NCBI GenBank assembly: GCA_949358305.1
Contig: OX442324.1
Location: 3,538,001-3,602,000 of the forward strand
DNA length: 64,000 nucleotides
Origin: Strigamia acuminata
Taxonomy: Eukaryota; Arthropoda; Chilopoda; Geophilomorpha; Linotaeniidae
Direction: 5' to 3'
The notes under the pieces are model-generated. The model worked only from the letters and a program-made list of their open reading frames with translations. It made no database searches and was not told the DNA's origin. Position numbers and translations under genes: made by a program. The stretch's first letter is position 1. Each line of letters begins with the position of its first letter. This document shows, piece by piece, positions 21,142 through 43,436 of the stretch.

Positions 21142-22921
21142 TGGACGTTCGTCGTTTCCAGAGCGATAGAAGTTGCCTCCCTTTTGTGTCGTGTAATTTT
21201 GATTTTGCGTTTTTGTTTTGTTTTGTTATTTTTTAATCATGTTAGAAAAAATTCTCTCTGACCACAGCCTTCCTTCCTGTGTGACGTAGTCGTCATCACT
21301 ACTCTGCTAAACTTCTACTACTATTACTACTCTAACTACTACTAATACTACCGCTACTACTACTACACTACTATTATTACTACTACTATTCTACTACTCT
21401 TACTAATAACTATCTACTAAAAATCGTAGCCGAGTTAAATTAGGTAGAAGACGGCATTAGGCTCGTAAATCCCCTTCCCTATGCACTGGACAGACATGTG
21501 GCTCTACATGGCCGCTTCTTCTTCTCACATATCGCCATTTTTAATTTCTCTTTATAACGAATATGAAAAAGAAAAAGAAAAATTGTTTTAATATTATTAT
21601 AGATTTTTTATTTTTTTTTTATTTGATGGTTCCTAACATAATAATGTTTATTTTTATGTTTTTAATCAAACCAGGTGTTGATTTCCTATTTTTTAATTCA
21701 ATTCTTTTAATTTGAATTTTAAAAAGTAAAAAAAAAAAAAAAAAAAAAATGATGAAAAAAAAAAATGACCTTCACCCTTTTAGTCAATATTATGGAAGGT
21801 CTAATCAAAAGTTTTTGGGACGCCGTATTTAGTCCTTTTTATCCTATCGTCAATGAGCAGTCTAGTCTGGGATGAGTGCCCAAAGGATTGCCAAGTTCCT
21901 CGTTCGTCAGCTGATCGATTCAGATGGCGCTCGATTTGTGCCAAATGAGCGTCGACTTATTTTGTGTTTGCTTATACCTCAGGTGTCTCAGGTGTAGTTG
22001 TTTGGGGCTCTCACCTCACTCTTCTGCCCGTTTTTTTCTTCTATCCATGGAGCTTATTATGAAGAAGAATCCAAAATGGCCTCGTGTCTGTAGTTCAACA
22101 GCAATAAATTGTATACTAGCCGTGTATTTCTAAAATGAACCCGAATAAAAAAGATTTGAACAGCGATAAAATAATCAATTTTTTTATTTGTCTCGACACT
22201 TATTTTATTTTTGCTACACTTTTTGCCACGAATTTTACAATAAAGAAAACTTAATTTTGCACTATTTTCTCTGTTTAACCTGCAACGGGCCGCTATTTAT
22301 TGTCCCAATGTGTTACGGAACGGTGTCGTATTCAATCGTGATGAAATTTTGTTGGAATTAAGTCCAGGTAACGTTTAGCCGATGTAATCTTTACGTTTCA
22401 ACGAGATAAAGTGGCGAATATTCAGCTTTTTGCTCGCGGCCGGCATCGTCCCGCGCATCACCATTTTGAGAAGCGCGGCTTTACACTATGCTTTATGCAC
22501 TACAATTTCTCTGCATAAATTTAACTGAACTAAGACACTATTATATTAAATATCTTTTTACCCTTTATATTAATAGTTGCACAATTTTTATAATTTTAAA
22601 TGAAAATATAAAATGAGTGAATTTATGGATTTTTTACGGTATGACACCTCGATGAATTAAAAATTGAAATGAATTATTAAAATAATACAATTAATTCATT
22701 TGTTAAGAATTGTTAACTTCGTGCAGTGCAGCACGAGAAAAAGATGTGAAAAAGATGTAGAAAATTGAGTTTTCGTTCGTGTTTTTGTGTTTTATTGATG
22801 AAATACAGCGCGTACCTTGAAATGATGAACTTTATTTCTAAATAAAACTAAAAACAATCAGTTTTAGGGGTTTCGATATTAAACGAGCTTTATAAGAGTT
22901 GAAAACAATCAATCCCAGGTT
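20825..22921 (+). other. FoxP 3' region
   Basis: After the FoxP stop I see no further gene. The stretch has a poly-A run (21,112-21,138), a degenerate (CTA)n microsatellite (about 21,297-21,420), a second poly-A (21,728-21,749) and AATAAA signals near 22,100, 22,143 and 22,240. The 3' UTR could therefore end around 22.1-22.3 kb. Nothing recognisable lies between there and the tRNA. Confidence 0.5.
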
Positions 22922-23013
22922 GCCCCTGTGGCCTAATGGATAAGGCATCGGTCTCCTACGATCTTCTAAACCGAGTAAACCGGGGATTGCGGGTTCGAGT
23001 CCCGCCAGGGGTA
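22922..23013 (+). tRNA. tRNA-Arg (CCT) with a 19-nt intron
   Basis: The acceptor stem is GCCCCTG/CAGGGGT with discriminator A. The D arm is GGCCTAATGGATAAGGC. The anticodon stem pairs TCGGT with ACCGG around loop CTCCTA-A. The T arm is GCGGGTTCGAGTCCCGC. The sequence closely follows animal tRNA-Arg-CCT. About 19 extra bases sit after position 37, the canonical tRNA intron site. The total is 92 bp (73 plus 19). A T-rich terminator (CTTTCTTTTTTT) follows. Confidence 0.93.
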
Positions 23014-23331
23014 CTTTCTTTTTTTAAAACGTTATGTTTTGGTTTTAATTTTAAAAAAAAAATTCGTGACACTGACAACGTATCTTTTATTTTATTTTAC
23101 CGCACGAACACGAATTTAGTACCCGGTATTCAAAGAAATTACCATGCAGATTATTAATGTGGGATGAAAGCGAGAATGAAAGTGGAGAAAAATGATTGAG
23201 AGTGGCGCGAGGCGCAGCGATAAGTGTTCAGTATGTAAAGTAAACTGTTTGTAATTAAAAAATTAAACAATTGTTTAATTTATTTTAGTAGTTAAAATCG
23301 TATAGCATTTTAAGCGACTATTGTATCAACT

Positions 23332-23404
23332 GTTTCCGTAGTGTAGTGGTTATCACGTGCGCCTCACACGCGCAAGGTCCCCGGTTCGATCCCGGGCGGA
23401 AACA
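23332..23404 (+). tRNA. tRNA-Val (CAC)
   Basis: A 73-bp cloverleaf: acceptor GTTTCCG/CGGAAAC with discriminator A, D arm GTGTAGTGGTTATCAC, anticodon stem TGCGC/GCGCA around CTCACAC, and T arm CCCGGTTCGATCCCGGG. It matches animal tRNA-Val-CAC closely. A run of nine T a few bases downstream is the expected polymerase III terminator. The CCA that follows is coincidental genomic sequence. Confidence 0.97.
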
Positions 23405-23564
23405 CCACGAATTTTTTTTTTGTTGGGTCTTTAAAATTATATTTTCTTAAACGTTATTCTTAAATTTACCAAAATTAAGATTTTAGAAAAAAATCCCATT
23501 TTCTTTTTCTCTTAAATGTATATATTTTAGCATCATTTTTAAAACAACATGTTTTTAATTTGTA

Positions 23565-23578
23565 CCACCAGAGAGCAG
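23565..23578. promoter_or_regulatory. CTCF-like core motif between tRNA-Val and LAMTOR5
   Basis: CCACCAGAGAGCAG matches 13 of 14 positions of the CTCF core. It lies 100 bp upstream of the LAMTOR5 start and 160 bp past tRNA-Val, a plausible insulator position. The assignment is motif-based only. Confidence 0.3.
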
Positions 23579-23679
23579 CAGAAACCGGACAACAAAATTT
23601 TCACGTGACTGCAGCCATCTTTACCAGTCTCGTTTATCACCGCGTTTTTAGCCCCCATGTAAACAAACCCGACGATTTA

Positions 23680-24524
23680 ATGGAGAAAAACTTAGAGCAT
23701 TGTCTATCCGACTTGTAAGTTCAACTATTTTCCACTTACACGAAACAATTATTTATTGATATTTTTCTCTAAATGTAGGATGAATTCGCCAGGAGTCACA
23801 GCAGTGGTTTGTGCAGATACGCAAGGTCTCGTGATTTGTCGTAAGTTAACCTTAATAATGTCACACCAAACCGTAATTAAATGTTGTAATTGTCACCACG
23901 GACCCTTCGTTACGAAAATAATGCACACTGATAACGTTTGGTGTCGATTTGAAACGGTTAATTTTTTCCGCTGGAAGTTCAGTTCGTGCTGCCGAAGCAA
24001 GTCGACCTTTGGCCGCCCGAGAACGGAACAAAACACCGTCGAATTTCTAAACCAGACAAAAAAAATCGTTTTATTTATTTCTCTTCAATTGAACGTTGTG
24101 TTGCAATGCGTATACCGTATTTTTGTTTGCAATACTCGCAAAGCCATTACTCAAACCGGTTCGTGGTGCCAATTATTATGATAACACAACTCGCATCATT
24201 AAAAAAAAAAATGTAAAAATAGAAGGAGAAAAGAAAATAGTATTTCTCAAGCCATTTGTTTGCATACAGAATCTGGTCGTGTACAAGGATCAGCAGCTGG
24301 TTCAATTAGCCTAATCTCGTCGTTAGCCGCTCGTTTGGAACCAGACTCGACTCGCCAGCCGACCGTTGCATTGGAAGGCGACACGACGTGAGTTGAAGTG
24401 GAAATATTTTTGAATAAAAATTGACGTGACAACAAAATTCTAACGTTACAGCAACGTTCTTGTGCAGAAAAAAGATGGCGTGTCTATTGGCGTGTACAAA
24501 TCCGTGGTGAAATCGCCATTTTAA
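23680..24524 (+). CDS. LAMTOR5: Ragulator subunit LAMTOR5 (HBXIP)
   Basis: Four exons, 23680-23714, 23779-23840, 24270-24387 and 24452-24524, encode 95 aa, matching the short about 91-aa form of LAMTOR5. Recognisable family segments are MEKNLEHCLSDL, GVTAVVCADTQGLVI, SGRVQGSAAGSISLISSLAA and NVLVQKKDGVSIGVYK, which together make one roadblock-like alpha/beta fold. LAMTOR5 is part of the pentameric Ragulator on the lysosome surface that anchors Rag GTPases for mTORC1. The start is the first ATG and aligns with the family N-terminus. An AATAAA lies 12 bp after the stop and the PKC gene begins only 280 bp downstream. Confidence 0.9.
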
Positions 24525-24653
24525 TTGTCCGTTGAAACGAATGAATGAATAAATAACTTTGTAAACACTTTTTATTTATACTTTTTTTTTTTTTTTTATT
24601 ATGTGTATTTATTTATGCATTTTCCTTTTTTGGTCGTTTGCCAATTGAGGCAT

Positions 24654-24672
24654 TGCGTTGCCAGGCAACGCA
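24654..24672. promoter_or_regulatory. Palindromic X-box-like element in the PKC promoter
   Basis: TGCGTTGCCAGGCAACGCA is a perfect 19-bp palindrome around one central base. It contains the RFX half sites GTTGCC and GGCAAC with a one-base spacer, about 135 bp upstream of the PKC ATG. Confidence 0.5.
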
Positions 24673-24805
24673 GTGGCTATTAATACACCCATCATTTATG
24701 CCCGCTTCTCCCTTTGGGAATGTTTGTGGCTCCTTCTAGTTTTTTTTATAGCACGTGGTTTGTTTTTCGGTCGGATTTGATACTCGTGTTCATTCTTTTT
24801 CCTCA

Positions 24806-31612
<6,807 letters not shown>

Positions 31613-32040
31613 ACGCCATGGTTGATATTCGTTATATCTGTTATTTTCTTGATCTACGGCCACGGGGGTTAAGAAAAAGCGTTTCTGCGAGGCTTGCGAT
31701 TTGTTTATATACGTTGGGGGTTGAAATATACGAAGAATCATCACTTAAAAAAATTCAACTGCTCCAGTTTCATTCGTGAAAGGCATTTTTATTAATAGCT
31801 TTATTTATTTATTTATTTTCTTAGCGAAAAAAAAAAATTAAATAAATATTTGTACTCCGATCATTATTTTGGTATTCCCATCCGACATCGTTATTTATTT
31901 GCATTATTGTAATTTATTTAAATTAGATCACATTTTTATTGAAATTATTGAAATTACATTATATTTTTTAATTTAGATTGTAAAGTTTGTGAAATAAATT
32001 GAGTAAAAAGGTCATTTTCGTTGTCGTCGTATTAATTCGA

Positions 32041-32163
32041 GCGGAGCAAGACAGAAATTAGCTATTGTATGGTGCGCCGTTCCAATCACAACATACACTT
32101 AGCATGTTGTGACTGCCAATCGAAACGGCGCTCCATACGTAGGACACGTTGTCTCGCTCCTAC
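32041..32163. repeat. Imperfect 50-60 bp inverted repeat (hairpin/MITE-like)
   Basis: The centre is TCACAACAT (32086-32094), a nine-base loop, then ATGTTGTGA (32104-32112). Pairing extends outward through GCGCCGTT/AACGGCGC, GTATGG/CCATAC and GAGCAAGACA against TGTCTCGCTC, so arms of about 50-57 bp pair with bulges. It lies between the PKC 3' end and the WD40 gene. It could be a MITE or a transcribed hairpin; no target-site duplication was identified. Confidence 0.6.
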
Positions 32164-32505
32164 TTGCTAACCTTCTGTTATGAGCGCGCAAAGCATCATG
32201 GGAAATAAATATGGCTGAAAAAGGCGGTGGTAGGAATGGGACAAACAAATATCACTGATTTGTGCGTGCAAGAGTTTAAGCTCTAGTTCGATTGCAGTCT
32301 GATTTCAACATTTAACCACCGTGCTACTTTCCGCGCTCCATAGTTCAGAAACAGATGCGTTCTATCGTGAGTATTTATTCGCTCGAACTCGCAGAAGTGT
32401 CATGTCTTCTTGTTATTTGTTCAATACTTTATTAAGGTTCCATGATCCTGTATCGTCTCGACTCGCAAGTTGCGGTGGCGAGTGTGAGTGAGTTGTGGTT
32501 GGGCG

Positions 32506-34145
32506 ATGCAGCAGGAGGGGCCACCTCGTTTTCTTCGTTACCATCAGGCTAGTGTGCGTGGAGTTGCGTTTAGTCCCAAGGTTAAACAATGTTTTTTCCA
32601 TTCTTTTTTTTTTTTCCTTTCTTACTTTATTTAACTTCTTTTTTTCTTTTTTTTTCCAAAGGATCGTTACCTGTTTTGCTCAGGTGCATATGATGGGACT
32701 GTCAATTTGTATTCGGCGTTTCGTACCGAGTTGCTAATGTGCTATCAAGTTCCAGTAATTTGTTCTTTTACTTAATCAACGTAAATTTCAAAAAAATCAA
32801 TTTTTTTTCGTTTCTTTCTTTTTTTTCCGTTTGTTTTTGCTTAGTTGACCACATCAAATGTTGCTCGCAATGTAAATGCTGTTCGATTTACAAGTGACGG
32901 TTGTCGAGTGAGTTAATGATGCAACAATGCAAAATTCAAAACAGTTTGTGAATGTTCTGTTTTAGATTTTGGCAGCAACAACTGCTCGACGTTTAGCTGT
33001 GATAGATGTAGAGCGCGGAGAGCATCTCATGTCGTATGACAACTGTACGCAAATTAATTTCTTTTCCTCGCTCAAATTATATAATATGGATTTTTGATTT
33101 TTTTTGTTTGTTTGAATAGGTGCCTTTAATGGCCGCGACCGTACCGGTTTGGCAGCAGATCCCATTTGTCCAAACATGGCTGTGTGTGTCTGCGTAAATG
33201 GCAAAGGATTAACTGTATTTGATTTACGCATGCCATTACCTTTGGACTTCATGCACGATGTAAAAAAATGAGAAAAAAAATTTTTTTTAATTAATTAATT
33301 AATTTAATTAATTAATTTTGTACGATTTTTTAGTTGCACGCTACAACCGTACGCGACATCACATTTTTGCACAACAGCTGGCCATGGGTTCGTGGTTACC
33401 AAAGTGGGCTTGTGTCTGTTGCGAGCGATGGAACATTGAAAGTAAAAGTTGACACATGCAATTAAGTTAAAATAAATTGATGCAATTGAGTTGTAAACAG
33501 GTAACAACATTAGATGGCCGTATACTTCACACAATGCCGACCGGACATGCGGCTAATTGTGTTGCACCGACGCCTGAAACTTATGGCTCTGCTGCTGAAG
33601 ATGGATTTTGCAGTAAAATAACTGCAATTAATATTTTTATTTAAATATGCATATATATGTTTTTGTCATTTTAGGTGTGATGATGGTAGGTGGAGAGGTC
33701 GTTTCGTCATACGTCCCGGATGTCGGTATGCAAGAAACGCTCAGGGAACATGTCGATTATCCTATTTGGAAATTGAGGTCGATTTGCGAGTGATTACAAA
33801 TATTTAAAAAGTGAATTGAAAAAGTAAATTCCATTTTTAGATACACATCGAATGGGAGTTTGTTATACTCCGTTTGCGATCGTGGAATCGTTCGTCGTTA
33901 TCGCCGTTACCCGAATCATCATGAATATTTGGGTCAAGTGTTCTCGCACAGAGGCGATATTCAGGACTTGGATATTTCCCCCTACGACGAATGTATTTTA
34001 TTTGTTGTCGGGTTTTTGTTCGCTAAAAATTTCATTTTGATTTTGCTTTGCAGATCTTGTCACGGCGTCGAAAGATCGTTCCGTAGGTCTTTTACAGTTG
34101 GGCTCACCCAACCACGGCTGGACCGAATATTGCGAGCTTACATGA
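32506..34145 (+). CDS. WD40-repeat protein, 338 aa
   Basis: Ten exons, 32506-32580, 32662-32754, 32845-32907, 32966-33044, 33120-33259, 33334-33441, 33501-33612, 33675-33777, 33841-33992 and 34054-34145, join in frame to 338 aa. Segments such as SVRGVAFSPKDRYLFCSGAY, NVNAVRFTSDGCRILAAT, IWKLRYTSNGSLLYSV and DIQDLDISPYDE...VTASKDRSVGLLQLG are WD-type blades, with ASD and ASKDR ends. A conserved-looking core reads AFNGRDRTGLAADPICPNMA. The protein is cytosolic or nuclear by appearance, with no signal or membrane segment. I recognise the fold but cannot name the ortholog. The ATG at 32506 is chosen because it opens directly into the first blade. An AATAAA lies at 34483-34488. Confidence 0.85.
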
Positions 34146-36396
<2,251 letters not shown>

Positions 36397-36897
36397 ATCT
36401 GAGCGAATTGTTACCATGAGCGCCTCCTTTTCTCTAAGCTCTTTTCTTGGAAAAAAAAAAAAAAAAAAAAATTAAATTGAACTGAATTGTTTTTTTTTTT
36501 ACCAACTGTTGAGGCTCCGAGGCCTCGTTTTGGTTCCTCGATTTCATTCCTGCTTGTGAAATACTGTGAGGCTTTTATATTCTATCGCTGCAAGCGTGGT
36601 CAACATTAATTGGGAAAGACTGAAACAGAAAATAATTGTGTGGAAATTTTGAAGGAACCTTTTAGTTGTATTCGTTTGAAAAAGTGAAAAATACCAGTGT
36701 ATTAATTATGTTTTTGTTTGTTTTTGCTTCTTTTAAGGTTATTATTTGTATAATTGAAAAATGTATTCATCCTTTTATGTCAAAAGATGAACGATCTTGT
36801 CAAGTTATATTATTAGCAAATAAAATTCACCCCATCGTGATTTATACTTGAAAAAAAAAAGGAAAAAAAAATTAAAAAACAAGAAACAAACATTTAT

Positions 36898-38902
36898 TCA
36901 CTTTTTGAATTTGATTTTTAAAGAATCCTGAATGATAGCCAAATGAAAGGGTTTAGTGAACCCATTCGGAATGGGCACGCTCAATTCCCAGCAATTGGTT
37001 TTGGTATTCAGCATGATCACTCGATTGGCTTTGTCCAGCGCCCAAATTTCACCTTCCGTACTCGCTACAGCTCGGATGACTTCCGGTGGCGGACCAAATG
37101 TCTTCAACATGTGCCAGTAATTCGTGCTGGGATCGTAGCAGTACATGTTGTTGGGTCTGAAACAGCGAAACGCGTACAAGCGATCTCCCTCCGACGCCAC
37201 GAAAACCGATAACTGGCGAAGTTGTTCCGGCAACGGTGCCGAAGTGTGCCAGCCCTCCGACAGCGGGTCGTAGTATTCGCATCGACGCGTATCGCCACCG
37301 ATCAAGTAGACACGCTCATTCAAAACGGCCAATCCCGGATCGGTTCTCTTCTCCTTAATGGCCGGCAAAATCTGCCAGACATTTCGCTCCGAATTGTAGC
37401 ATTCGACGTGCGTCATGGGCTTGCCGAAACGGCTCACGCCACCGACGATGTAAATGAGGTGGCCGTGCAGCGCGATTCCTGCCGAGGCGCGTGCGACTCG
37501 CATGGGCGCGGCGTCGCGCACCTCTCTGGTCTGAAGATTGTAAACGACCACGTCGCGCAACTTGCAGCCGCGCTCGTCTTCGCCACCCACGATGTAAACG
37601 CTACCCGCGTAGTAGGCGAGCGCCTCTTGCGACGACGACGGAACGGAAATCTCGTCGCGCTCGCTCCAACCGCATTTCTTGAACGAGTAAACCTGCATGA
37701 CAAATCGATTGGCGTCGTCCCGTCCAGCGACCAAAAGCTGATGCGAGCGTTGCGGTGCGGCCACGATGAAGCTGCCACTCGTGGTCGGTTCGGTGGCGCT
37801 CACCACCTGCGCGCTGGATCTGCTCGGCGATCGCTTGAGGCTGGTCGCACTCGTGTTGATGTGGGCAATCGAATCGCGCGACAGTTTCTGGTCGCAATAG
37901 ATGGTCTTGGATCCGGACGAGGACCAAACTCCTCCGCTGGGACCGCAAGCGGACGCGCACGCTTTTGGACTGCGCTCGAAGCTCGATTGCTTGATGGCTA
38001 AAGCCGATTCGCTTTCGGACGTCGGCAACACCGGCGGTCTTTGCGGTTTTTCGTTCTGACCAGAAGCAAAGCGTTTGATCATTTGCAAGCACGACTGCAT
38101 CAACGGTTCGTCGTGCAATAGCTTCTGTATGAACTCCTTGGATAATCGTTGGAGAGATACGAAAGGCGTCAACAGGTGGAGTTTTGGCCGCCTTTCGGGC
38201 AAGTCGTGCTTCACCCAGGCCAGTATCGCGTTCAAATGGTTGTCCTGGTTCTCAGCAGACGCCAGAGCGGGTTGCGACAGAACCGTGGTGAGACGTTCGA
38301 AAGAGAGAGACCCGAAGTCCCTGTACTTCCACACCATGTGGATGTTCTTCACCATGTAATCGATCAGGGTTTGCTCCACTTCCAAACTGTCGAATTCTTC
38401 CGCCCAGTCCCACAGGAGCGCCAGATTGCGACACGGGCGCATGTGCAGAAGACTTTCGCAAAAGTATCGTCCGGCAACGTAGATCTACAAAATAACGTCA
38501 GAAGTGGTTGCTTGGAATTCCATTTTTTTTTTTTTTTGTTACCTGCAATAAATGCCCGGTCGTCATCAAATTAATCATGTGATCCGTGTCCACATTGGTT
38601 GGTCGCGCTTGGCCCCTGTACATGAAATCCAGCAAAGTTTCCATCGTATCCGCATCGACGTCTTCTAAATCCAGAGTGGTGTTTGGGCCTTTTTTGCTGT
38701 CTTCGATTAACAGATTTTCGAAGAATGGACTGCTCGAAGCCAGTACTAGGCGATGAGCGGGGAGCGTACGTGGTCCGCAAATAACCATCACGTCCACTAA
38801 TTTGCCGTCCCATCGCAAATTATTCATCGCCGAACCAGTCTCGCACGCAAACTTTCCACGGCCCCGCCAAGGACTTGCATTTCCTCCTTCTCCACCGTCC
38901 AT
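36898..38902 (-). CDS. BTB-BACK-Kelch protein (KLHL family), 648 aa
   Basis: Two exons on the minus strand, 38902-38543 and 38484-36898, are joined by a 58-bp phase-0 intron. Residues about 25-120 form the BTB/POZ domain (DVMVICGPRTLPAHRLVLASSSPFF), about 121-255 the BACK domain, and 256-355 a Ser-rich linker. From about 360 there are kelch blades with the GG pattern (YIVGG, IYIVGG, VYLIGG). Such proteins are usually substrate adaptors for Cullin-3 ubiquitin ligases. I cannot assign which KLHL ortholog it is. The ATG at 38902 gives a 25-residue leader before an alternative Met (MNNLRWDGK). It is transcribed away from the WAP gene, with 347 bp between their starts. Confidence 0.9.
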
Positions 38903-39249
38903 TTTTCGTTGCTGTTAATTCGAACTCGCCTCTCGAAATGTTATCTTCGACTCGAGGCTCGCGACTGTCGCCTGTTGCAACCGCGCGAACTCGTGATACC
39001 GCGTGCATTTACGACTTGTGTTTTTATACATCAACTTATTTCACGAGCGTTTTATTATTAGTTATTGTTCGGTATTATTACTAATACAACTGATAGAGAA
39101 TTCTATTTTTTATTTTATTTTTTTTTATTCTGCGCAATTGTTTTATTTGCTAGTTATCTGTAATGTTTGACTTTTATCAAGTGATTTATCATTTCGAGTT
39201 AATCTTTTTCTCATATCTCATTTGTCTTTGTCGGAATAAGGTGTAAGGT

Positions 39250-39892
39250 ATGGCGAAGATGACACCCTTTCGCGTTTTCCCCATACTTCTCTGTGTTTTA
39301 ATTAATATTCAGAGTCCGGCTTCTGCTCCAAACTGTAAATATTTCAACATTTTTTGGTCTTTATTTGTTTTATATTTTTTTTAAATCATTTCGGTTTCAG
39401 TAAGAACGAAGTGCGCAAACAGTTGCGGTCCGGGTCATCCAGCTTGTCCTGAAGCGACCAGGTGCGTCTTTTCCAATTGTTACGTGTGTTTACCAGTAAC
39501 AAGTAAGATTATATTTTATTTTTCATTTTTCAAAAAAAAAATTAAAAACTAAAATAAAAAAAATTCGTTTAAACTAAAAATTATACGTTTTTTTTTTTAT
39601 TATTACACTAATCTTTTGTGTAAACAGATTGTTTTCGTTGTTTTAATTACAATGTTATAGAATTTATCACAACGTAATTAAATTACAAAAAAAAAAAAAT
39701 TATAATAATTCAAAAAACGTTTGTATTTTTATGATTATAGAACAAGATCCTCGATGCCCGCCGTCGGATTCGTACGGTTACTGCACGGATTTATGCAGCC
39801 ATGGAAAAAATAATGGTTGTGAAGAAGGATACTTGTGTTGTTTCAACGGTTGCGGAAATTATTGTCGCAAACTCGAATCAGAAACGACATAA
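39250..39892 (+). CDS. Secreted WAP-domain (four-disulfide-core) peptide, 112 aa
   Basis: Exons 39250-39334, 39401-39502 and 39741-39892 join in frame. Residues 1 to about 27 are a signal peptide (FRVFPILLCVLINIQSPASA). The second exon encodes a short Cys-rich segment (CANSCGPGHPACP...CVFSNCYVCLP) resembling an antistasin or TIL-type loop. The third encodes a WAP domain with eight Cys, including GYLCCFNGCGNYC. WAP peptides commonly act as protease inhibitors or antimicrobials; the target here is unknown. GATA-like TTATCA motifs lie just upstream (39,170-39,195). AATAAA follows the stop near 39,943. Confidence 0.85.
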
Positions 39893-39991
39893 TAAACTTA
39901 ACGTACTGAACAGTCGACACGTTTTCAAATTATTTATTCGTAAAAATAAAAGTTTGACGACTTTTGTGTCATTTAAATGAACTTTTGTAAT

Positions 39992-40438
39992 TTAAGCACT
40001 GGACCTCATGGGCGGCGAAACCAAAATTACACCGTCGCCTCGAACGAACAACATGGGAATATTTCGCTTTGTTGTCTATGAAAATAAATTGAAAAAAATA
40101 GTTTTGTATTATTAAAGTTGAGAATTAAACGCGTAATTTCTACTTTGTACACTTCCTCGTACGTTTCCTCATCAATTTCGATGGTCGTAACAGTTTCTTC
40201 GACGTCGCCTAAAATCATATTCAAATGCTGGTCGTAGGCATGAAGCCGGCCACGAAGTTCCCTCTCGTTTCGCATTTTCACGTAAATGCGTTCGTCGAGG
40301 CTGAGCCGAATGAGGTCGAGCGGCTCCTCTACGGTGTTTGATGACGGAATCTGTAATGGAATGTAAAATGCTGTTAATACGCTAGTTTTACTTATTATCA
40401 CTTTAAATGAAGCGCACTTGATCGAGTTCTTCGGCCAT
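39992..40438 (-). CDS. LSM3: U6 snRNA-associated Sm-like protein LSM3
   Basis: Three minus-strand exons, 40438-40418, 40350-40144 and 40075-39992, give 103 aa; the usual length is 102. The Sm1 motif [23 protein letters not shown] with [16 protein letters not shown] and the Sm2 motif [18 protein letters not shown] are both complete. LSM3 belongs to the LSm2-8 ring on U6 snRNA (nuclear splicing) and the LSm1-7 ring (cytoplasmic mRNA decay). The first exon encodes only MAEELDQ. Its start faces TMEM209 across a 228-bp intergenic region that carries three TATCGATA elements. Confidence 0.95.
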
Positions 40439-40484
40439 TTTGCAAATTTCCGGAAGTGGCTGAGCGAATCGATATTTTGACGGT

Positions 40485-40568
40485 TATCGATATTCAAACC
40501 AGTAACGGAAACAACGTCAGTATCGATACTTTCAAGTCAGGTTTTCGATAACAAACGATATATCGATA
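40485..40568. promoter_or_regulatory. Bidirectional promoter with three TATCGATA (DRE) elements
   Basis: Perfect TATCGATA octamers lie at 40485-40492, 40521-40528 and 40561-40568, between the divergent starts of LSM3 and TMEM209. In Drosophila this octamer is the DNA replication-related element bound by DREF and marks housekeeping promoters. Partial copies (TCGATAT, TTTCGATAAC) lie around them. Confidence 0.75.
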
Positions 40569-40666
40569 TTGTTAGGCTCAAATGTTTGGCGCCACTGTTT
40601 CTATGATCGTGGCCGGGGCCGCTGTGAAATTTTAAATAAAATCACATTTGGTTTTGATTTATTGAA

Positions 40667-43436
<2,770 letters not shown>

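Noticed and set aside
32402-32483. Earlier ATG (32402) with donor GTGAGT as first exon of the WD40 gene
   Set aside because: It ends in phase 1 while the next exon can only be entered in phase 0. The ATG at 32506 opens directly into the first blade.
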